NCBI RefSeq assembly: GCF_921293095.1
Contig: NC_060252.1
Location: 45,198,881 to 45,262,880 of the forward strand
Source of the DNA: Ischnura elegans
Lineage: Eukaryota > Arthropoda > Insecta > Odonata > Coenagrionidae
Direction of reading: 5' to 3'
Length of the DNA: 64,000 nucleotides
A program made the translations under genes and the position numbers. Positions 12,331 through 26,065 of the stretch are shown piece by piece; the stretch's first letter is position 1, and every line of letters starts with the position of its first letter. A model generated the notes under the pieces. It worked only from the letters and a program-made list of their open reading frames with translations. It had not been told where the DNA came from and did not search any database.

Positions 12331-15300
12331 AAAGTTTCCAAGAAGACACATACATTTACGTCTCACCCAACGGACGCAAAGTTGTACTACACTTTCCTCC
12401 ACACAGAATCCAAGCACGAACCAGAATACAGGTAAGAAATCTCCTCAACCGATGGGGGAAATGAACTCGGTCCCTCGAGATGGGAAGCCGTCACGCTAGC
12501 CGCCACACCAACCCGATCCCTCAGAGGAATGCCTCCTTCGAAGTGGTGAAGGGAGAGAGAGGAGTAGAGGGAGTGAAGAGGGTTTTGTGCAAAGAGGAAA
12601 ACCTATAGCGCCCGTGCCAAGTGCTCAAGACTATTGGTCGAGTGAAAGCGAAGGAGCCCTTTAGAGGGAGACTGGGACGACACTCGTGGGATGATGGCGA
12701 ACAGGAGAACACTTGGCTTCACGAGTCATCGCACACCTTGAATTACCTCGATGAACAACAAACCTAAAAACGGATTGCAGATGACAACACAGGCGGAAGT
12801 GCCTGAAAAATACGGCTGGCAATTTTCGCTAAGCTACTACATATTCTTTACTTCTACTACTTTCCTACAGGCTAATTAGTTTGGATATATTTCTGGGGGA
12901 ACCTTCACGTCAAATGGGTGAGAAAAGAGTTTCTAACGCAAATTGCAAGCATTAACTTAACAAATAATGAAAATAAAATAATTTAGCTGAAGCAAAGAAT
13001 ACATATATCACGATAAATCGACATTGCGGACTTCAAATACCATTATCCTAGTGATTGAAGAACAAGAAGAAGGTTCTAGCAACAATCCATTGTTATTCCA
13101 ATTTATTTGGCTCTAATAAAGGGTGCTGGATGAATAATAGAGGCTACGAATAATTTTACCATCGCAAATAAGTGGGAATCACTAATAATTCATTAATATT
13201 GAGTCATCGAGGCAAAACTTTTACAGGAATTGGATAAATATTCCATTAAATATGTTCTCCTAACTTCTAAAAGCAAAATGAAAATAACTCCTCCACGTAA
13301 AGGAGAAAATGTAGGAATGTAGAAAAAGGCAGCTAACAATTGAGCTAAAGATGGAGCTAACAATTAAACAACTCACATTATATTGATCGAAAAGAGAATC
13401 CATGCTGTAAGGAAGTAAATGAAGCTGAAAGAGATAGGGAATACGATGTAACTAAAGTTTTTCTATACACCTAAAGCCTGAATTCACACCCCGTCGTGGT
13501 GGAGAATTCAAGAGGACCCGATCCTAACTTGTTTCCAGCATATAGAGCACATGGCTATATCCGTCAGCAGTGATATTAAGCCGTGGTCTCCGAGGCGCGA
13601 CTGGGCAAGAGAATTGATTATGCCCATATGATGGATCAAATATGCTCATTTCCGCTTTTTAAAGTAAAGACTGTCATGCATGAATAAAACCCGCCTCTCT
13701 GAAAAACTCCACCCCAGACAATTCGTATTTATTTAACTCTCGCCGCTATGGATTGAAGGCATCATTGTCGTTTGAATCATAAATCCAAGGTATTTAAGAA
13801 TTTTAACGATCATGTTAGTAAAAGCGAAGGACGTTATTCACCCTTAGACATAATTATAACAGTATTATGCATAAGAAACCATGCCACACAACAAATACAA
13901 TATGTTGAAAGATGGAATACAAGGAAGCTATCAACTACGGCCGAAAATGAAGGAATATTTTCTTCGGCAACTGGAAAGATAACTTGAGATCCACTTCATA
14001 GCCTTCTAAGAAACGGTAGTCATAGACTTCTTCACTCGTGAACCACATTTTCCGTTATCTGGCAGCCTTAAAAAAGCATCGATGTAATCACTGGACGGAA
14101 AGAGAACACTCTAAAAAAAAAACTCCCGCTGCCAGACGAGAAGGGGCATCGGGCTTGCATCAATGACTCGAATTTCCTGCTTCTTCGCGTCAGAGAAGGA
14201 TCTCGAACGTGGAGGTATCCAAGTAAAATGAGGCCCAGCTTCATTGATCCAAGCAAAGTGGACAAACGACAAATTGGGAGTAGGGAATATTTTTCTTCCA
14301 CATTAATATAGCGCCACACAGTTTTTATTTCCGATTGGTGAATACTCTGAAAGCAATGGGTCCAAAATTATTATACAGTAATATATTCCGATCTCGCAAA
14401 GCGTTCGAAATTCCAAAAAAAATCCTATAATTCCGCAAACTTAATTTTGCTAGTCTAAAATTTAAAAAGCTGCATATTGAGCGACTAAACAGTGAATAAT
14501 TTCTTAAGATAGCGGAACATCTTCTGATAATGTAAATATTTAGATAATTTTGTCAAACAAACTATATAACAGATGAGGAACGATGAGTTTTACCCATAGT
14601 GATCCTCTGCATATTATCCTATTAGTTTTCCCCTTCAACATTTTGGATATTGATAAGGACTAGACAACAAGCTTGAACTCCATCACGCCTGAAAAGGCCT
14701 TTATGGTGAAATGTGGCAGTAGCAGCACGTATACGCAATGCAGCCACCAACGATTGATTAAAATAAATTACAAGAAGAGCATGAAATATACAGTGCATAA
14801 TTAATACAAGCAAAGGATATCGAGGGTAAAGATATCACATCATAACCGTAATGATTCAACTACCTGATCATAGAACTAAGTGCTATTATTATTGAAATTC
14901 TTTTGTTTCAAATAAATAAATTTCCTATATATAAGACCATAGGTCCAATGCTTAAAAAATTCCAATTGGTGGTTGAATGAGCACAATTCGCGTTAGGAAG
15001 CAATTAATCGTTGAAGATGATAAAAAATTCTCAAACGATAACAACAGACTTGCTTCACATTAATGACACTATTTACAATTTTACTTCGTATGAAAAGGCT
15101 TTTGAAAGACTATATCCCTTTACAGTTTATATCCCTGATTATTCTGACATGTTTACAATTAAAAGTATTCAAGATTACGATTTTTGTGAAGGATTTCAGG
15201 CGTAAAATTAATGATAACATCTTAAAAATTTCAGGGAAAGCAGAGTACACCATGTTCAACATTTGTATGTATCTCAAATTTAAATTATTGAATTTGGAAA

Positions 15301-18300
15301 AATAATAAAACAATAAAATTACAATATTTGAGGCACAGGAAAATAAAAATGGTCTAATTAATATGGCGCGAAATTTTCCAGGTGATAGCATCAGTTTTAC
15401 TCAAATAATCCGTTCCCAAAAAAGACCGGTCGAGCAGGAGGTACACATCCTCTGCAGAGAAATTAATATCCATCCACATTACAGGAATGGCACATGAAAT
15501 CGTCAAATTTTCTTACTCCTCCGAGTTCCTTCGTATAAGAAAGCACGAAATAATATCACTAAACAAAAGAGAGGCAATTCTAAAATCAAAAAGCGGAGCA
15601 GGCAAACGTTCCTGCTTAAACGAAAAAAAAATCAACTTCATCAACCTCTTTCGATGTAAAACTTTCAATTATAATTTCCATGAGTGCGCGTCTGGGAGGC
15701 TAGTCAAGAGCGCAATATCGATTTCTTTAAGGAAGATGGAACAGAAAACAGCACGCCTGGATGGGATAGACTAAGAATTGGAAATATGCCCAAGACGGTG
15801 AACTTCCTGGAAAATGATATTCATTTTAATAAAACTAATGAAAAGGTGTAATCGCCAAACTGAGGAATTAACAAAAATATTCGCTTTAGATTCATAAAAG
15901 ATAACCTATTTTATTCCATTCAAAGCACTTTCATTACGCTCACAAACATCTAACAAGACAAAAACAATGAACCGAATAACAGACGGGGTAACCTACTCAA
16001 CACCCTACACATTTAAATGGAAAATAGTGGAGAGGTAGGAAAAGCTATTAGTTCTATGTCACCTATCATTAATATTTCATTCAGTTTGAGATTTTTTTCG
16101 CACTTTATTTTTTTTCGCAATTTAGATTTAAGCTTCTTGCAAAATCTTTTCAACCATGAAAATGATGGCACGACCAATGATAGGCAGAAGCACGGATTGA
16201 GAATAAAAACTATTTGAGCGTGGAGGTAGGTAGGGTACAAAACAAAGTTAAATTTACGACTGCAACGTAGAACATTAATACCTTAATGTTTCTAGCATTC
16301 CAAATATTTCCTATGAAATTGACATCACAATTTTATTAAAATTACTCTGGGAAATAGAACAATGCAATCTTTAAATTTGGATAGAAATAAAAGACCAAAA
16401 ATTTCAATTCGCATTTTATTTCTCTTCAAATTGACTTCAAATATATGGCGGTCAAATTAGGAGTCTCCACAAAAATAATTAACGCTCAAAAACTGCAAAA
16501 AGCAGTAAAACTAAGACATGTAAACATTTAATTGATTAAGAAAATGCTCATTATGAGACATAATACGGATGGTTCAGTTAGAAAACAGCTCATAAAAATG
16601 AATATAGCTTGAGAAGCTGCATATTTTTCACGTGACGGTTAAACTCAACACCGAAGCTAATCGACGACGAAAATACTAAAGAAAATTCAAGTTCATCAAT
16701 AAATGTGGGAGCTGGTTGCACAAAACTGGAAAAAATTGAATATACCACAAGATAATATATGGCCAGAGTATAAGAACTACTAGTAATAACGGAGAGGAAT
16801 AATAAATTTATCGAAATAATTAAAAAGGGTTCGCTATGTAATTCCTATATGGTTCCGCGATTAGGAACCATTTTCAGTCAAGTACAGAACCTTTTGCCCA
16901 AAAAGTGTACTAGACCACAAAAACTGTTTCTGCAGCCACCTTTCACATAAACGGAGCCAACAATATAGCCGGAATTTTTTTCTGGTACAAAAATATTATG
17001 ACCCTCAAAATATTCACTTTAGTTAAAATGAGTCCATATATTAGGAACAATTCAATAACGCATTGAACACCATGCATTAACAAAAACGACGAGAATTGGT
17101 ACGACCTTGATCGCTCGGAGGCGTCATTATTTACGAAAATTTCACCAAGAACCGGTATAATTTGCTTGTTTCTCGGTTTGATCCAATCAATATGTCCGAA
17201 TACAAGCGCACGCGACCGCAAATCCGAAGGTTCTCAAGCTTCAAAATTATCAGAGCAAAATTGACCATAACCGAAAATTTTAGCGACCAACTCTGAACGC
17301 TCCCCCCGAAATCTCAAGCTATAATCGTGCTTCATTGAGCAGCATTGAGCAAAATTGTAGTAGAAAAAACTACGGAAATTAAAGTCATTAAATTCTCGGA
17401 TTAAAGACGATGAAGACGGAAGGAAATCGTGGATAACAGTATCAATTTCTATTGAAATACACATCATCCCCATAATGGAAATCAGCTATGAATAAAGAAT
17501 TACTACGAGGTAAGGGGAGGTATTCATTATTAATGTCCATCGTAGATACTTGATGAACCTGACTCAAAGTATATCAAGGCAATTCTTCTATTAAATTCAA
17601 TAATTTAAAATACATAAAGATGTTGGACTGACATTTAAGCCATAACACCGAGGCAAAAAGCACGAAAATCAATGAAGCCTATTGTGAACAACGGTTTTGA
17701 GGAATATGAAATACCTTTAAGAAATAAGAACACCCAAGAAAATTTTGGCCCTAAAACATACCACAGTTCATTCAATAGAGACTAAGAAAACTTATACAAA
17801 CCCGAATCAATGGGAACTTTGCGATTAAAATTTCTCTAGTAATCTATGTTCACAGTCTAATTCGTCAGCAAGATGACCAATATTTAGCGACGTTAGAGAG
17901 AGAGGATGTCTAGTAGGAAAAAACGGAAGGACTTCATTGGAAGGCTCCCTGGAATACTGAACCCCTTACATTAGCCCATCCAAATAAAATTCAAAATGAA
18001 ATCAGCCAATAATTGAAATTGAGAGCCAGCTAGTCAGAATCATTTCATAAGTTCACTAATTATAATAAACATAATTTTAACTTCAAAGGCTTAAAAATTG
18101 CATGTTAAATCTCATTCTGCTTTTTAACTTAATTCGACGATCAATTATGTTTTCCAGAAACGCTCCATGAGAAATGTTAAAAATTAAAATTCACAAAAAT
18201 AATAAAGCCTCCCAAAAATACTGATTGTTAACAAATACCTATACTTGTCTTATTTTAATACAGCCTAAACTCCTAAAAACGATAAAAAACAGAAAACAAT

Positions 18301-19579
18301 GTTGCAGCAGAGATTTCGGGCGTATGACGAATTCGCAGCCGAAATATGTTTTCGATAGGGGTGTTATTAAATTTTGATTCGATCAGCAAGATTTTAACCG
18401 AAACTGGTGGATGAATAATCAATTCAAGATTATTCATCATTTTTTACGCATACTTTAAATAATGTTCTTATCCAAGTCATTTATTTTATGATAAAGCAAG
18501 GTATTCATTAATAATATCGTTTGGAAGAGAAGTATTCATTAATAACAAGGCCCCTCCGTACATTTTTATAACGTCTGGTTAAATATTTTCAGAGCATGAA
18601 AACCGGACTTGATGAATTCTTCCATCTGCGATCATGAAATAAAGTAAACGTTATTCTGATTTAATTTTCTTTACTGTAACTCTAGAATATTCTCAAAATA
18701 CGGTTATGGCTGCACTAAGTTCATACTAACATTAGCCTGACATTGGGATTAATCGCAGCTCGCTCTTCGATAGAGGGATTTGTCCCATCTCTATTCCATG
18801 CCATTACTTTCATATTCCTTTTTCGCGCCAAGCGACACGGCGGGTGGGGGACATCGCGACTTCTATGGGTACGGGCACAGACGAAAACCTCAACTTGATC
18901 CGATATCTTTCCGCACCAGACTCAAGCGAGTGGAATGCCCTGGGCAGATCAATGCACCCCGTTGCACTCGCGAGAGTTGGCGCGGGACCCACTCGCTTCA
19001 ACGAGGATGGAAAATAATGGGGGAAAAGAGGCAATGGCTTCCTGAAAAGAAGTCAAGTGACCGCGTCGCACCGAATGACGCCCTGCCGACACTCGGGTCA
19101 ACTTGCGCAATGTGACACCTCGACGTGCTTTACAGACTGCAATCAGCCAACGACAACATGCACATGGGCATAAATATTTTGGGGTCGAAGCTATCACTTT
19201 CGATTGGATTCATTATTGACAACAAGCGTACAGAAAGGGTTCCAATTCCCCTTAACCCGCGAAAGGGCGCGCGGGATATACATCACCCATGGTTCTTCTT
19301 TATTAAACAAGAATAATTATTAGTATCGATTTAATTCGGTGGACCTATATTAAAAAGAACACAGCATAACTATATCATTCCAAGGAAAGAGAAAAAATAT
19401 TTTCTTTGGGGTGTCCATGACACCCCGCGCGCCTTCTAATATTACATTTCGCCGCACTCCCTCTGCGGGTTAAGTGGATTTACCAACACCGAGGGCATGG
19501 GTGTTTGTGCTTTCAAACAAGTGAAATATAAGAAAGAACAATCTAGTATTAAACTCGCTTGTAATAAAGACAACATTAT
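12331..19579. other. No gene recognised
   Basis: AT-rich intron-like sequence with only short chance frames. A GC-richer patch at 18780-19130 has overlapping frames on both strands (111 codons plus, 82 and 74 minus), none recognisable. A GTATTCATTA-TAAT motif recurs at 17519, 18500 and 18533. Confidence 0.5.
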
Positions 19580-20215
19580 TATTATTTCTCCGTGCAACTC
19601 GTCAAAAACTGCTACGGGGGCACAGAAAGCGTCACACAGATGTTAAACGAATTAGGCTGGGCGCCGCTAGAGACTAGGGGTCTGCTCGCAAGGTTCAGAT
19701 TACTGGAGCAATTGAGAATAGATATCTTTCGCAGTGACACGAAGTTCATCTTATTAGAACCCCACCATATTTCCAGGTCCGACATAATCTTTTCTCGGCC
19801 AACAGCAAAATGCGGTAATTCATCATTACTGTTAACATTTTAAGCCATTGGCACCTCACCAAAAATAGGATTAAAAGAGATACCTATGTTTGCCAAATTA
19901 TTACAATCATGAATGATTTCAGATTTTCTCGGTGAATTAAATGTAAAATAATTATTCATAAGATTATATATGACGAAAATATCGAAATACTTGTCACCTT
20001 ACATGAACTTTTAACGACAGAAGCGATACATTAAGAGAGATGCTTCGCCGAATGGTTAGGTATGTGAATTCGTTTTTCCCTCGAACCATAAACAACTTCA
20101 ATAATTGCTAATCGTAATTACCTTAGAGCACTTACTTTTTGTGTAAGAACGGCTGGTGTCCTAACACTCCCTGCCACACGCCTTTTAAGCGGGGTATTGT
20201 GTAGATGTATATATA
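19580..20215 (+). mobile_element. LINE remnant: reverse transcriptase C-terminus and 3' end
   Basis: The frame at 19592-19843 encodes KNCYGGTESVTQMLNELGWAP followed by a basic, leucine-rich stretch and HHISRSD. This is the pattern seen after the reverse transcriptase domain in Jockey/CR1/L2-group non-LTR elements. The frame then decays. At 20160-20210 a 3' end like that of other copies in this window (a GGTATTGTGTAGATGTA tail) is seen. It is a truncated, inactive copy. Confidence 0.7.
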
Positions 20216-20919
20216 GAATTTTAATTTGCGTTTTTACGACTTGGTCGGTTAGCTAAATGTTTTTACTGCATCAAACGATTAACATTTTAATAATTTCGCG
20301 GTGTGCCCGCCCCGACCCCCATTCAATTGGCCCCACTGTGGTACTCCAAGTAAGAGGCAAAATTTAATTCAAAATATCGACAGCATTTTATTTTTCGATC
20401 CGGTGCAGAGACCAGGTAGATTTCACCAAAGGAATTCGTCGGGAAAACGCTTTATCATTCACCATACTGCCTTTCTGTCGTGAAAAAGACCACTAACAAA
20501 GACCCTCGACGCCGATATTCCGTGAAATTCCAAAAAGAGCGCATTAAGGTTTTCTGGAGGGAGAGACGGAAGGACGCGCAATATAATTCCACAACACTGA
20601 AAAGAGCGCCTAAAAAGGAAGAACAACTAAGCGCCAAGTCACTCACGGCACGAAAAGAACTTTTGATAAAATGGCTTGAATTAATGGACGATCCGCAGAC
20701 CACAATAGCTCATTCAAGAAGATAAAACTTTGGGGAAGTTGCATTAAGGAAAGAGCGCGCAGTTAGCACTGTCAAATACTTTCACTCTCTCGAATGAATA
20801 ACCCTCATATCAGCAATGACGAAAGAGAGTTAGCCATGAGTCATGGATAGAGGAAGTGTTGGGAAATCACTGCACAGAGGAAGACAAAGCAGAAGAATTA
20901 ATCGAGAATGGCCCAGAAG

Positions 20920-22810
20920 GAAACGGACTACGAGAGACAAATTTATAAAATATTGGCCCCATTTCCTACTTAATATCTACGAGTTCGGTCGAATAAATTT
21001 TATTCTAGAAGAAAACACTGTACTCGGTATTTTTAAATTCAGCGATTCAATCATCATTGCTATAATCACTGAATGAAGTACTAAAGTGACTGTGATATAT
21101 GTGATATCTTTTAGGCATAAAGAATTAATAGGAGGAGCAATAACCTAAAATTAAAACTAATCTACAACAGGTTCACGGTGTAAGCAGTTCTATCAACTTT
21201 GGAGATTTAATATCACAATTTTCCACCAAATAGTGGACCAAAAGGTAAATATGACATTCTCGCAAACCAGGAAGACTAATCTATGGTACTTAACGCGGGA
21301 ATAACAATAATATTTACACCGTCATTATCCAAAACTTTCACTACAGTCAGCGATTTTTTTTTCAAAACCTGACTGTGCAGATTAAAATTCACGTTCTCAT
21401 TCACAAAATTGGCACCTTGTTTGGCCTTCATTTAATATGAAGGGTTTATAATGTTTTCCTAAAATGAATTAAAATAAGAAGGCTATAAAATGGAGATACT
21501 TTTTAAATAAAATATACTCAAGGACGAAATTATCCGCAAAATATGTCCTCCACACACTATCCATGCATGGAAAGTAATACCTTTAGAAAAATCTACGCCA
21601 CATCTGGAATGGCAGAAATCATTGGGTTTCAAAATATACGAATGGCCTCCTCAAAAATAGGTACTCAACGGCGTAACAATTTTTATTCACATCGACCGAA
21701 GTCATGAATTGGACTCACTCCGGAGAGGTAACGATAAAAACGTCAAAAAGGTATCGAAAAAAGTTTTGCGACAAAGTCAACAGATCTTTTTCTATTTTTT
21801 AGCATTAGCCCTATTTCATCAATGCATGCATATGATTCAATCAATTCATAAAATGATTTGAAATGAAGCATCACCTTTGAATTCAGTAGTGCCGATGGAA
21901 TCCCCGAAGGGTTGAATATGAACATAACAAACTACGAAAGACAAATCACAAAATCTTGGCCCCAATGCCTTCTTAATATCTACTAACTACTAATAATTCT
22001 ACGAACTTGGTAAAATAAATTTTAACCTAGAACAAATTCCCATACTATTTTCTAATTCTGCAAGCAGATCACCATTAAATAACATTTTTAGCTTAACATA
22101 TAATATTTATTATCTTTCAAACATAAAAATATGAATAGGAAGAGCAATAGCGAAATATGAAAAATAATACACAACAGGCGTTCCATGAAGTTTTAATCAC
22201 TCATAATGGAGAAAAGGGTAGCTGAAATAGGGGTATCCCTTTAAACTGGCCGAGGCGTGTTGGACATAGTGGAGACGGGGGAAATCGAAGGGCGAAACAG
22301 CTGCTAAAACCACACGTGGGGCCTTTAAGAGTTAATGGATCCGCGCCCGCGCGCCTTGCCCGCTCATTGAGCCACCCTTCCGCCACCGAGTTCGCTTTCG
22401 ACCCCACAGAACACGCGGAACGTGTGAAATAAGGTTACGGCGACAACGGGGGGGTGGGAAGGGGTGAAGGACGCGGGGTTTAAAAATGGGAAAGAGCATT
22501 CACTCTTGCACGCCACTCCTATGCCTTCGACCTCAAAAGCCTTTGACAGCAGGGAAAGGCGGCGAAGTCTCTCCGCGCCTCACACATTCCCAGGGACAGA
22601 GAGCGAGTCCAATTCATGACTATGGTCGAAGTGAATAAAAATTGAAACGCTACGAAGTACCTTTTTTAAGAAGGCGAGAAGTTACATCAATCCCATCATC
22701 CCGCAAAAAATATTTTATGAACTAAACAGGTAGGTAGCTATTAAAACGTCATACGGTGTCGTAAAAAGCTTTGGGACAAAATTAACAGATTTTTTCCGAG
22801 GTAAGATATT
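20920..22810. repeat. Diverged tandem duplication with about 1.0-kb period
   Basis: 20928-21185 aligns with 21933-22195 (for example ACTACGAGAGACAAAT versus ACTACGAAAGACAAAT and TTGGCCCCA-T-CCT-CTTAATATCTAC). 21723-21800 aligns with 22731-22790 (AAAACGTCA-ACGGT-TCG-AAAAG). Both offsets are about 1005-1008 bp, so this is a tandem duplication, now heavily mutated. No coding frame. Confidence 0.65.
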
Positions 22811-22978
22811 TTTCAAAAGAGCTGAATTTGGAGAATGGATGAAATTCTTTGCACAAGAATTCAATTCTGATCGAGACAACAATGTTATCTGTTTAATAAC
22901 AATGAAATTACAGAAAGATAAAGAGCAATGTAATATTGAAACGTCAATAGTTTATTTCACATATAATATAATTGATTT

Positions 22979-23230
22979 ACTTTTTATGATGTTTCATGGA
23001 GTTTAGGTCAATTGAAACCAAGTTATAGCCAACGTTTCGATTTATGTAAAATCATCCTCAGGGCTATGAAAGTGAAAACATGAACAATATAAAATACAAA
23101 GATGACAACGATATACAATAGAAAGTCAACAAATACATAAACAAATCATAAATCAACAAATACATAAATCGAAACGTTGGCTATAACTTGGTTTCAATTG
23201 ACCTACACTCCATGAAACATCATAAAAAGT
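22979..23230. repeat. Foldback element with 70-bp arms
   Basis: Arms 22979-23048 and 23161-23230 are reverse complements with only a couple of mismatches. Each contains CGAAACGTTGGCTATAACTT in one orientation. The 112-bp spacer contains ATCATCCTCAG (minus strand CTGAGGATGAT) next to the left arm and a duplicated TCAACAAATACATAAA. No coding potential. Confidence 0.87.
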
Positions 23231-25194
23231 TAATTGAACAAGGTCAAGAATAGAAGAGGAAAAGTAGTAATATACTAATTATATAAATGATTTATATATT
23301 TATGAAATATTTTCACCATTACTGTCAAAAACTTCTCTTTTGGCGCCGGACTGGAGATGCAGCATTTGCATTCCAGATATACATATGAGGTAAAATTACA
23401 TTAAATTATAAAAATACACCCCGTTCTGCAATTGAAAAAAGCATTTCATTCAGCATAGGGAAAATCGTCGCCCACAGTGACACCGGTCGCCAATGGTTGG
23501 TAATGGTTACAAATTTAATGGTTAAATTAATCTCAATGGGTGAAAATGTCTAATACATAATTTCCGAAAGTAATTTTCCGCAAATATTTCTTACAGATTT
23601 CAAGAAAGGGAACTCCGTGAAGTCACATGAAGGTAAGACGCAAAATAAGACTTCCACAAGAGAGATTTCATTGATTGATAAAATTAGACCCGGTTATTAA
23701 GAAATAAAAAAATACCAAGTGCCGCAATTCATGTATCTATTCAAATGAACTTCATCCTAAACTCTTACCAGCATGCATCAATTTGAGCTAAAGCTACAAC
23801 CGACAGGTCACTACCACTAAAATTAATTAAGTCTGAAGCCACAATGGAAGAAAAGAACGCTCGAAAAAGCCAACGTGAAGGGCATTAGAGCCCTGAAAAA
23901 AGAGGAGCACGCAACTTTTGACACTGATGACACGCAAGGAGAATTAATGGGCACGCGATAGAAATGGAACACCATCAAATAACCACAAGAAATATCGAAA
24001 AATATAATAATTATTAATTACATCTAATTTTCTATTTTAATCAAGGAAATTGAAAAAGGGAACAGCTTGAATTAGCCATTTGCAGCACCCCCATGATACA
24101 TACTCTTAAAAGGATAGCGATGGTTAGCAATTATTCCTACATAACACACTATCAGTTAAAGTAAACGCAAAACAATCGAATAGTTTTCATAGTGCAATTG
24201 CAGAACCTAAGTATAGGATGGAAATTCTAGAGCAATATCACACTGTCATAAATGATGCACAGCGCATTTTAATGATCAGCCACAATTGACAAATAATTTA
24301 GGGTAAACACTACAAAAAATAAAAATAACAGAATACATTTAATCGCATCCATTAATCACTATTAATATCAAATGTTTCATCAATAAACCAGCAGAGTAAA
24401 TTTTATATATTAGGTACATGCTGGTACAATTTTTAGTACATGCCTTGCGAGGAATTATGGAATGAGGTAATGCCTAATACACATCCTCGAATCAGAAAAT
24501 CAGAAGTGAAACTAATAGGACACACCCAGTCTTGCTGTTGAATGAAAATTGATGATGCTCCAAAAGATATCGCAAATGCTGAGACAAATATGTCGGATAA
24601 ACAGAAAGAACCATTGAGGCTACGCTAAAATAACATGAGGACTTCAACAGCCTCAGAAAACCGGACAAGTCGACGGTGGTCGAGCACAATGTTCTACATG
24701 GCCGCGAAGTCCACTTGGACAAATCAAAGCTCGGGTCGCTGAGATCGCGCAGTGAAAGAAGCCATATTTATCAGAAGAGGAGATAGTTAATTACAGTAAT
24801 GAACTCACTTAGTCTTTTATCCACACTCTTTTATTTCGACCAACATAGGTTTCAGCGAAATTCCATTTTCAAGGTGATGAAACAGTATTAACAGATCAAA
24901 TGCCGAACAGATTATACGCCGTAACGTAGGTCATTCGAAATTAAAGAGTGTGGAAATAAGATTAAGCGATTTCATTATGATAAATATTAACAATTTCCAC
25001 AGCATTGCGTCGGAAACTGTAAATTTTAGAGGATAATAGGATGAAACGAGATATTGGTTTTCAACTCAGACGTAGGTGGACACTAATCGTGCAATACAAA
25101 AAAAAGACTCAGGAAAAATACACCAATCAGGTGGCACTTCCTCCGCCAACCCGACCTTTATAAGACCCTCTAAAATTTGTCAAGGCACTCATTC

Positions 25195-25235
25195 CTTGAG
25201 GATGATAGCGGAGTAAGCTGCCGAAACGTCGGCAT
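25195..25235 (+). repeat. Core motif of foldback-type repeat
   Basis: TTGAGGATGAT, a short stem (GCGG/CTGC) and CCGAAACGTCGGC occur in the same order as in the foldback elements at 23.0, 48.3, 50.8 and 61.6 kb, but without a visible inverted partner. Confidence 0.5.
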
Positions 25236-25775
25236 GGAGCCAAATTAGACCTAGTTAGAAGCCCGAGATTGTTTCAACCAACTTACCGCGTAATCCTGAA
25301 GTCTTTCAGTCATCATCAGTGAAGAGAATTTGAAAAGAACGTGCACACAACGTGACACATTCTAATCACAATTCAAAGGGTGCGGAGTAAGTGCACCGTA
25401 TCTCCAGAAACGAAGATAAACTCACACCACAAGTTTTTGAAAAAGACACGAAACTGACAATACTATCACCACACGGCCTTTTGTAAACGGGCAAAAATGA
25501 GCAAAAATCCGTTTTTCCCTGTTTCACCACCCACATTAGCACGCACATTCTCTCAAAATAATTTAGCGGTTATCATACATCACAAATGTATCATTAGCAA
25601 GACACTGCTACAATGTACACAAAAATGACACACAAACTAACATGAATACATTAACCACCAATTATTTATTGATAAATCTGCGCGTACACTACGAGCACGA
25701 ATTTCTACCTCTAATGAGGCACTGAAACATAACTACATCTGGTGAGTCAAGTCAAAAATCAGTTCGAAGAAAATT

Positions 25776-26065
25776 ACACCAACATAAAATATTTTAATTA
25801 TCGCTTGGTGAAGCTTAATCAAAGATTGCGCAAACCTAAGAAGAAGTAACCATCTCATCAGGACACAGTTTATCCTGGAGGTAATCATAATTGCTTTCAT
25901 CATTTTAATGTTAAAAAATTACGGAAATAAACATAATTAAAATAAATTAAGGAAATACGAGAATGGTGCACACAACTACACTCTTTCAGCTACGAATATA
26001 TATTTTAATCATCACATAATGTGGCTTAATCAAAAATTGCGCCAACCTAAGAAAAATGTATTATC
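25776..26065. repeat. Short tandem duplication, about 212-bp period
   Basis: GCTTAATCAAAGATTGCGCA with AACCTAAGAA at about 25811 recurs, with a few changes, at about 26024. The preceding TATTTTAAT-ATC block is also shared. Confidence 0.6.

Noticed and set aside
24492-24722. 76-codon minus-strand frame considered as a retroelement fragment
   Set aside because: No reverse transcriptase, RNase H or gag motif could be placed with confidence.
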